This document shows, one piece after another, positions 55,832 through 64,000 of a stretch of 64,000 nucleotides of DNA; position 1 is the first letter of the stretch, and each line of letters begins with the position of its first letter. Under the pieces are notes generated by a model. That model did no database searches and was not told where the DNA came from. It saw only the letters and a program-made list of their open reading frames with translations. This stretch comes from Adiantum capillus-veneris (lineage: Eukaryota > Streptophyta > Polypodiopsida > Polypodiales > Pteridaceae): the NCBI GenBank assembly GCA_014529385.2, contig CM043952.1, forward strand, positions 54,266,119 to 54,330,118, in the 5' to 3' direction. A program made the translations under genes and the position numbers.

Positions 55832-55979
55832 TTTTGGATGGCATCCTCCACCGAGTCATCTTTGCCATTCTACTTCCTCATGGTCGGAAGGCCGCCACAG
55901 GAGGGGGAGAGGGGTATAGGAGTGAAAAGAAGAGGCACGTGGCTAGGCTTCTTTTTTTAATAATTTTTTTATATAAAAA

Positions 55980-57215
<1,236 letters not shown>

Positions 57216-57574
57216 GAGTTTAAATATTTACTCGAGTGTTCAGACCATCACTATTAACAATCCAAGACTTGAAGATTACAAATGAGCATAAGCAAGGGCG
57301 AAGTATGTAGATGTGTCAACCCATGTCGGTCATCAATGCAAAAACCTGTTAATCGTCTTCCATTCTCATCTTTCAAGCACCATTGCAAATGTTCGCAATT
57401 CATGCACCCTTAATTTTCTGATGTTTCTTTAGCATTTATTTGGAGGGGTTTTTATCAAGTGGGGGTCACCACCAGCTACTAACCGTTCTTATAATATTTG
57501 GATATCGTTTTTTCTGAAAAATCCCCAAAGTTAATAACCTGCAAAAAGTAATGGCTTGGCATAAGAATTCTGTA
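57216..57574. other. No feature recognised
   Basis: AT-rich sequence between LINE remnants; no ORF or repeat of note. Confidence 0.4.
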
Positions 57575-57700
57575 GAGAAAGAGAGATTTTAATAACTCGT
57601 TGAAAAGGCCAAACTTGGCTTATGAGACAAATCAATTTACATGTGTGGTATATCCTCTATCAACCCCAAAAGAAAGAGCTAAGCTAAAATGAAAGACTAT
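57575..57700 (-). repeat. Diverged LINE-like 3' tail
   Basis: GATTTTAATAACTCGTTGAA, then AAGGCCAAACTTGGCTTATG, AGACAAATCAA: the same layout as the LINE tails (TTAACGTCTTCAAAAGGCCA, AAATGACCTATGAGACCAAA) but with many changes. It suggests a second, older subfamily. GT and GA arrays follow. Confidence 0.45.
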
Positions 57701-57705
57701 AGCTA

Positions 57706-57736
57706 ATGTGTGTGTGTGTGTGTGTGTGCCCCCGCG

Positions 57737-57818
<82 letters not shown>
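57706..57818 (+). repeat. (GT)n then (GA)n tail of LINE copy e
   Basis: GT run to 57728, CCCCGCGAGCG, then GA array to about 57818 followed by TGAAATGAAATGGTATATTA. Confidence 0.95.
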
Positions 57819-57820
<2 letters not shown>

Positions 57821-59990
57821 AATGAAATGGTATATTAACGTCTTCAAAAGGCCAAAATGACCTATGAGACCATCAGATACAAAGTGGTGAATCTAATACA
57901 ATGTCTGAAGTACAAGTACAAAAAGTACCTCATGTAAAAATGAAAACTGAAAATGAAGTGTGACATGTGAAAATGTAGAATAGGCCCTCAATGACACTTT
58001 GGGTGTTGTACTAGAATGCCTCTGATCCTCTGTTGGAGTCTCCGTCGATGGAGTGTGCTCCTGTGTCTCGGTCGCGATCGTCTCGATCTCCCGAGCTCAG
58101 TCGCCCTTTCAATGAGGGTGCCTCAGGTATGAATGTGGGTACAACCTTGTGCTGGTGGTTGGTCTCCTGGCTCCCTCGATCCAAAGAACTTTGTGATCTG
58201 TCTCTGTGACTGTCGTACTCCATGTCTCCTCAGCAGACTATCTCTATGCCGGTGTAGCTCAAGTAGATATAAGCCAAGGCATCTCTGTTCCTGATACCTC
58301 ATGGCTCTATCTAGGGGTCCAGACTCCAAAACCCTCCCTGAATAAGCAATGGAAGCGCCCTCGTATCTCATAATACACAGTGCAATGGCATATGTAGTGT
58401 AGCTCTGTCTCTGGCTCTCTATCGCATAGTTGGCATATCCTAGACTCTGGTAGTATCCCTCTGAACCTACCTGTGTCAATCTCTAGCTGGTGTGAGGATG
58501 TGCGAATCTGACCAATAGCACATCGCAGACCATGAGACAAATGAGTGTCCATGTAGCTCGGATGAATCACAAACCCATCTCCCGAAAGTTGGAGAAGATG
58601 CTCTTTGTAGAAAGCCATCTTCGTGCCCAACTCTTGCATCGGCTCTACCCATGTCCTCCTGGTGTCCAACTGTATAAGATCCTGACGAATGAGTCTAGTG
58701 ATCTCCGTCCGTGTGACTGGCAAGGAGGGTGCATCCAGAAAAGGAGGCTATCTATCCATGCTGAAACCATGCCTCTGAAACCATGAGGTCATTTGCGCAT
58801 ACCAACATGATGCGTCTCCCTGCATCGCTAAATTTCTAGAGGACTCAAGAGCCAATCTAGTATATCTGTCTCTATGTGTATCCCATAGACTGTACATAAA
58901 GGACACTGATCTGGTAAGAGCCTCAATCTCTATAGGAGGGGCGGCTACCTTCTCTCGAATAATCGCATGTGATACGGAGGCCTTGGCTCTAATCATCCGG
59001 GATATCATAAATACCAAGGGTCTCTCCATGCTCCTCCAACTGTCATGATTCACAGATGGTCCCCAAACCTAGACCCCATAAAGCATAGCTGAAGCAACCA
59101 AAGTATCAAAGAGCCATAGCTTTGTTCGTGGTTCTTGAAATTGAACCTGCGAACACATCCTCTCTAGCCCTCCCAATGCCGCATAGGCTCTGGACAGTCT
59201 AGTCTCTGCTGCTCTCCTCAGAGTAAACCTCGGTCCCGTGAATACCAGCCCCAGATATGTATATTCATCTATGTACTCCACAGTGTCCTGACCATATACG
59301 AGGGTAGGTGCCGATCTCTTGACCCACTGTGGTGTGGTGTTAAACACCATAATCTTGGTTTTACCAAGGTTCACAGACAATCGACTATCCTCTGCAAAGC
59401 TGTGCAATGCATCCAACTGTCTCTGCATGCCCTCTGGTGACTCTGATATCAACACAATATCATCAACATATAATAGTAAAGGGATCCATGTCCCTGCTAG
59501 CTGAGCGCCTTTGTCGCCCTCTCTGTCAATGTAGTCAGAGACCTCATCTACATACATACCAAAAAGTGTAGGGGACAAAGGACACCCCTGTTTCACTCCA
59601 ATAGTGGAATGAACAATGTCAAAAATCCCCTCAAGAGTGCGTACCTGACCAGTCACTGAGCCGTATAAAGCCATGATCCCCCATATGATCTCTGTGGGTA
59701 CTCCCAACTTCAGTAGCCTGCGCATCAATCGGGCCCTCGGCACTGTGTCAAATGCTTTGCGGAAGTCCACAAAGCAACAGTACATCCGTCTCCCATGTGG
59801 CCGACCCTCCTCAATAATGGCTCTGAGTGTAAGAATATGGTCCAAAGTGGAGAAACCCCTCCTGAATCCAGCCTGTCCTGCTGCTCGTATGCCCTCATTT
59901 TCTGCCCATTTACTTAGTTGCTGATCACGAATGGATGCATACAACTGTGCCAATGTGTGCCCTATCATAATAGTACGGTAGTTCCCTGGC
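57819..59990 (-). pseudogene. LINE copy e, RT to 3' end
   Basis: Minus strand: RT from 59990 (LPGNYRTIMIGHTLAQLYAS, QAGFRRGFSTLDHILTLRAI, CFVDFRKAFDTVPRARLMRR, GVKQGCPLSPTLFGMYVDEV, LLLYVDDIVLISESPEG, NLGKTKIMVFNTTPQW) in one open frame to 59069, i.e. an intact RT palm and thumb with Y-V-D-D. Then the C-terminal part (58748-59053, 58307-58723, with CQLCDREPETELHYICHC) with frame changes, 3' UTR and tail. 5'-truncated at 59990, where it is fused to copy f. Confidence 0.85.
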
Positions 59991-60870
59991 AAAATGTCTT
60001 CAGAAGGCCAAAATGACCTATGCAACCAAAAGTTATATCCCAATAGAATCTGATACTCTGTCTGGAAAGCTATGAAAATTCAAAATGAGCTGAAAATCTA
60101 AAATCATATGATGATGGGTAGGTGGGAGGCCCAACAGAGTAAACATGGCGAGCAGGGTAGAGGAGCTGAGAGCTAGAGACTATCATATACATCAGTACAT
60201 CAATACACGTGAGGAGTGGGGGAATAGGGGGTAGAGCTCTAGGTGTACAATAGCTCTTCTCAAGAGATCAAGCATTGGTCTCTGTAGTGGGGTGTCAATG
60301 ATGATCTTAATGCTCTATCAAATGTCTAGCAGGTAGTGTCTCCTCTCTTTCATGTTGATGTTGAGCTCTATCAAATGTCTAGCAGGTAGTGTCTCCTCTC
60401 TTTCATGTTGATGTTGAGCGGGGGCTCTAAAGAAATCTGTGATCTGTCTCTATGTAGGCCCTCTCTCAGTGGGGTGTCCACCTCTGAGGAGAGTCTCTCT
60501 AAATCTGCGTATCTCTAACAACCAAGATATCTTTGGTCGACCCTGGCCAGTGGTCCAAAGCCCTCTTTGAATAGGCAGTAGAAGTGTCCTCTAATCTCAT
60601 AATAGGCAGTACATCGACAGATGTAGCCCTCCTCTGTCTCTGGCTCATGCAGGCATACCTGACAAATCCTCTCCTCTCGTGGTACTCTCTTGTATCTACC
60701 TGTCTCTAGCTCGAATTGGTGTGAAGAAGTGGGGACCTGGCCAATGACACATCTCAGGCCGTGTGATAAATGTGTGTCCATGTAGCTGGGTCGCACTATG
60801 AAACCATCATCAGTAGTAAGAAGAAAATGTTTCTGGTAGAAAGCCACCTTTGTCCCTAGCGCCTGTGAGG
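59991..60870 (-). pseudogene. LINE copy f, 3' fragment
   Basis: Minus strand: ORF2 C-terminus (60515-60847: MAFYQKHFLLTTDDGFIVRP, LSHGLRCVIGQVPTSSHQ, ICQVCLHEPETEEGYICRC) and 3' UTR ending TTTTGGCCTTCTGAAGACAT at 59993, where it joins copy e without a (GA)n. Contains a 53-bp duplication. By sequence it is the most distant of the six copies. Confidence 0.75.
60312..60417. repeat. Two-copy tandem duplication, unit 53 bp
   Basis: GCTCTATCAAATGTCTAGCA begins both units (60312, 60365); the copies are identical by eye. Confidence 0.92.
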
Positions 60871-61138
60871 GATCCTCCTAGTTGTATTACTATAAACAAT
60901 GTACAAAAAGCATAGTCAATCCCCTAAAACAAGACATTAGCCTACAAGTCACAAAAACACTATTTAACACCAGAATACAAGCAAAAAGAAATGAGAGACA
61001 AAAGGGCAAACGAATCTGCAAAACTGAAAGTAGTATCACAGGACACATCTGGCCATTTAAAGGGGACAAGAATCCAAACTACTGGGCTTTGGTACAGCCT
61101 TGTAGCTCTGCAGAACCTCAAATTGAGAGAAAAAGACA
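60871..61138. other. No gene recognised
   Basis: A plus-strand ORF at 60882-61208 is Lys/Arg/Asn-rich without a domain. The run ATCTGGCCATTTAAAGGGGA (61048) recalls the GGCCA box of the LINE tails and may be another old tail. Confidence 0.3.
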
Positions 61139-61372
61139 CCTTCTGAATTGTAGCCACATCACCGCCAAATGTTTAGCAGTCGGAAATACCATGACCTTCA
61201 ATATGTAAGACATTCTAAAGCAGAGCTTTGAATTTGAATTAAGCAAGGGCACTTGCCTTCTGAATCGTAGCCACATCACCGCCAAATGTTTAGCAATCGG
61301 AAATACCATGACCTTCAGTATGTAAGACATTCTAGAGCAGAGCTTTGAATTTGAATTAAGCAAGGGCACTCG
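61139..61372. repeat. Two-copy tandem duplication, unit 117 bp
   Basis: CCTTCTGAAT(T/C)GTAGCCACA starts both units (61139, 61256); a partial third start follows at 61373 (CCTTAGAAGCATAGTCGCAT). Confidence 0.9.
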
Positions 61373-61964
61373 CCTTAGAAGCATAGTCGCATCACCTCCA
61401 GCTATTGCATGGCCAGGAAGACCACCGCATCCATTTCAGTCGATAAGAAGGCATCGGGAGGTAAGACCCTGGGGATTCGATAGTAAAAACAAGAAGACGT
61501 CACCTGTGTGCACCGAATTCCCCTTATTTCCCCCTATAGACAGGACCATGCTTTGTAAAATGCACCTTTCGATATTGTAAAATCTCACTCCCTTACATGG
61601 TAACATACGATATTCCTCCAAGAATCCTCAGAGTGGCACGGATGCTCAAGAAGTGTCTTGCTCCTTATCCTATAAAGGACATTAGTACCATTGAAGGAAA
61701 GTATGGATAGTTTTGTTGACTGCAATACTTGGGCAAGAGCTAGTTTTTAGCTGGCGTGTTGATACTATTTTGGTTATTTGCATATCTTATATTAGAATCA
61801 CCCAATGGATCACATAGTTACTTGAATGCATTACAGCTTTTGCACAGATAGGGATCTCGGAGTTTGAAAAGACAAGAATTAAGGTAGTCAACATCTCAGC
61901 TGCCCATGGGAGGAGGTCTGCATTTTTGTTCACTTTTGGTAGGGTAGGAGCCTGTCAAACCGAA
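61373..61964. other. No feature recognised
   Basis: No ORF with a known motif. It continues the decayed third start of the repeat, then becomes unassigned sequence up to the LTR at 61965. Confidence 0.35.
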
Positions 61965-63407
61965 TGTCACAAACTGTTGACGTGTCAAGCCACTGAAGAA
62001 CGGAGCCAACCTACAGATCCCCGACCTAGGGGCCTAAACCCTAAGAAGCAGCAACAGGAGGAGAAGAAGCAGCAGAAGAAGTTCCAACCAACTTATGGGA
62101 CCCCGTCCAATGGGGCCCAAGTGACCTAAAGACATTTAAATAAAGCAAGACCAACACACACCCAAAAGACTAGCAAGGAGAACTGATGCCGGGGCAGTAG
62201 CTATATGGACAGCCCGCAAAACGCTCCGACATGTTGACGTGGCACTTTACGGATTTCCAAGCGATGTAGGCTGCGGTTTGGGGGGCGTTTGGTTGTAAAA
62301 GGCCTCTATATCTCATGGTGCAGACCTTTTTAGGTTATTTGCGGGAGGAGTGATAAGGAAGTCATTGAACAGCTCATGGCCCGGACCAAGATGGTTATTT
62401 GCGGGGGGTGTTCATTGGCGGCTTTATGTTTCTATGTCTTGTAACATGCATATGTGAGCATTTGTGTTGCATTGTGAAGTGCCAACCACTGAATACTACT
62501 TATTGGGATGAGATTTTTCTGAGAAACCAATGACCCAGGATATCAAGAGCTCCGATCTGGAATGAGACTCCTTATTAGAGCTCTTGATATGTTGGGCCAC
62601 AATGAGAAAACTGATTGTCCCTCGAAATGACCCTCGGAAATTTTTGAGCTAACTCGAGTTGTTTTGTAGATATGTTGGTAATCACGGACGATTACTTTCT
62701 TTCAAGAAGGGGGGATGTCACAAACTGTTGACGTGCAAGCCACTGAAGAACAAAGCCTAAGAAGCAGCAACAAGAGAAGAAGAAGAAGCAGAAGAAGTTC
62801 CCACCAACTTATGGGACCCCGTCTGATGGGACCCTAGTGACCTAGAGACATTTAAATAAAGCAAGATCAATGCACACCCAAAAGACTAGTGTGGAGAACT
62901 GATGACGTGGCAACAACTGTACGGACAGTCCGCAAAACGCGCTAACATGTTGATGTGGCATCTGTAAGGATTTTCATGTTTTATGCTGATGACGTGGCAG
63001 TTGTACAGATTTCCGCAAAACGTGTAAGGATTTCCATGTTTTATGCTGATGACGTGGCAGTTGTACGGATTTCCGCAAAACGTGCTGGCAGCTTTTGGAC
63101 CAGTTGCTTTTGAGTTTGAAGCTTTTCATGTAACTGCTTTTCATAGGCCAAGGGCCTTTAAATATGTGCCATGGGCTCATTCTCTAGCATGCTCCTAAGT
63201 GAAGGTGTAGGGATTGGAGTATCGGCGTTGTACTGAGTATAAAGAGACACCAAAAGGGGCGCCAATGTTTGGGGCCAGTGCTCTCTTGGGGTGGAATTCT
63301 ACCATTCCCCGTCTCGTGTGTTGTGCATTTCTTTCAGTTCAGTGTTATTTAAAGTGCCTAAAGTTGTTCAATCTGTTCTTTTCCATTGGCACGTGGTGTC
63401 TGTTACG
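61965..63407 (+). mobile_element. Internally deleted Ty3/gypsy relative (LTR - 3' internal - LTR)
   Basis: LTR-like block from 61965 (TGTCACAAACTGTTGACGTG) to about 62270, then 3' internal sequence with polypurine tract TTCAAGAAGGGGGGA, then an LTR from 62716 (TGTCACAAACTGTTGACGTG) to about 63407 (TGTTACG). The start, the box AAAAGGGGCGCCAATGTTTG and the TCTGTTAC end match the chromovirus LTR at 53189-53862, so the two are related families. Gag and pol are gone. No matching 5-bp flanks were found. Confidence 0.7.
62964..63083. repeat. Two-copy tandem duplication, unit 60 bp, inside the LTR
   Basis: GTAAGGATTTTCATGTTTTA and GTAAGGATTTCCATGTTTTA start the two units; both contain GCTGATGACGTGGCAG. 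The first LTR (61965) stops before this region, so it cannot be compared. Confidence 0.85.
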
Positions 63408-64000
63408 TGACACCAAATGCATGTTTGGGGTTTGCTGTCAGAGGGTCGCTATTTTCTCAGCAAAAGGCATCAGAGGCTCGACACAGCGAGCTCTATATGC
63501 TTGTGGACAGAGTCTTCGTGGCTCGTGGAAGCTGGAATTGTATATGTGCACAGACAGTTCAATGAGCCACATACCAAATAGTAGCTTTCCGGTACCCCAG
63601 TTGCAACCACATTCCATTACTGGGTGGCTATTTGGGGACTAGGCATTTATCATGTATAGACACAATAGTTACCACATCATGATAAGTGACAGAGCACATA
63701 TTATGACAGGTGGGAGCATATGGAGAGTCTGATAATATCACATAGGATAAGGGCAGATACATTGATCCCTCATAAGATCACTAGAGCAGACAATGGACAT
63801 GGGTAAATCATTTACTGTGCCTGAGGCCTTATTCCAGGCAGTTATTTTCTTCCAGAGATTATAGAGCTATCCCTTGAGACTAATGTTGGCCTCCTCCATT
63901 GATTAGCAATTAAAGGGCAACGCATACTACTAGTATGCCTAAAGGAACATGTGTGTTGGTATAATCTACTGATTGCTGTAACTAGGGGGCTAAATTAGGG
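63408..64000. other. No feature recognised
   Basis: No supportable gene. The ORF at 63214-63642 starts inside the LTR and is best explained as chance. Confidence 0.4.

Noticed and set aside
63214-63642. Plus-strand ORF of 142 codons
   Set aside because: Starts inside an LTR and crosses its end; no motif.

Overview
Nuclear DNA of a plant-lineage eukaryote (probable streptophyte, possibly seed-free; the group is an inference). It is a transposon graveyard: no rRNA, tRNA, CRISPR or bacterial-type operon is visible, and nearly all recognisable protein coding belongs to retroelements. Pointers to a plant are CCCTAAA-type (TTTAGGG) repeats inside an LTR, a Ty3/gypsy chromovirus with a C-terminal chromodomain, Ty1/copia elements primed by initiator Met-tRNA, APE-type LINEs with a coiled-coil ORF1, TATA boxes, GT/AG splice-like junctions, and long (AC)n and (GA)n arrays.

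Layout. 1-553: copia Gag/protease remnant (minus). 1807-3870: an unrecognised decayed coding remnant, then an LTR with primer site and leader of a second LTR element. 3872-20393: the most unusual part, a head-to-tail array of four retroelement units separated by (AC)n: E1 (3996-10064), E2 (10065-16149), E3 (16150-18380, only the 5' part), E4 (18381-20393, only the 5' part). The 5' parts fall into two subfamilies in the order A-B-B-A. E1 and E2 carry diverged, broken copies of one protein: a long unrecognised N-terminal region followed by a reverse transcriptase that looks most like the Penelope-like type, with no endonuclease recognised. 20394-22190: copia Gag/PR/IN fragment (minus). 22200-29320: mostly unassigned, with one orphan ORF at 24597-24950. 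29329-36356: a small TATA-driven ORF split by a 6.4-kb copia element (29753-36200, minus), which itself carries a nested Gag-only element (about 31110-33290, plus). 36357-40027: repeats, further copia fragments and a second LINE type. 40028-60870: a pile of minus-strand LINEs (copies a to f), several ending in (GA)n. One of them (copy c) is split by a 6.66-kb chromovirus (47204-53862) with a perfect 5-bp target duplication ATACC. 61965-63407: internally deleted relative of that chromovirus.

Relations between parts. The elements form a nesting order: LINE c is older than the chromovirus inside it; the split TATA-driven ORF is older than the copia element inside it, which is older than the Gag-only insert. 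Two unrelated retroelement classes (the Penelope-like units with AC, the LINEs with GA) both end in dinucleotide arrays and are stacked head-to-tail at those arrays. Two-copy tandem duplications of 50-226 bp are common throughout. All identities come from reading motifs by eye; no alignment or database search was possible.
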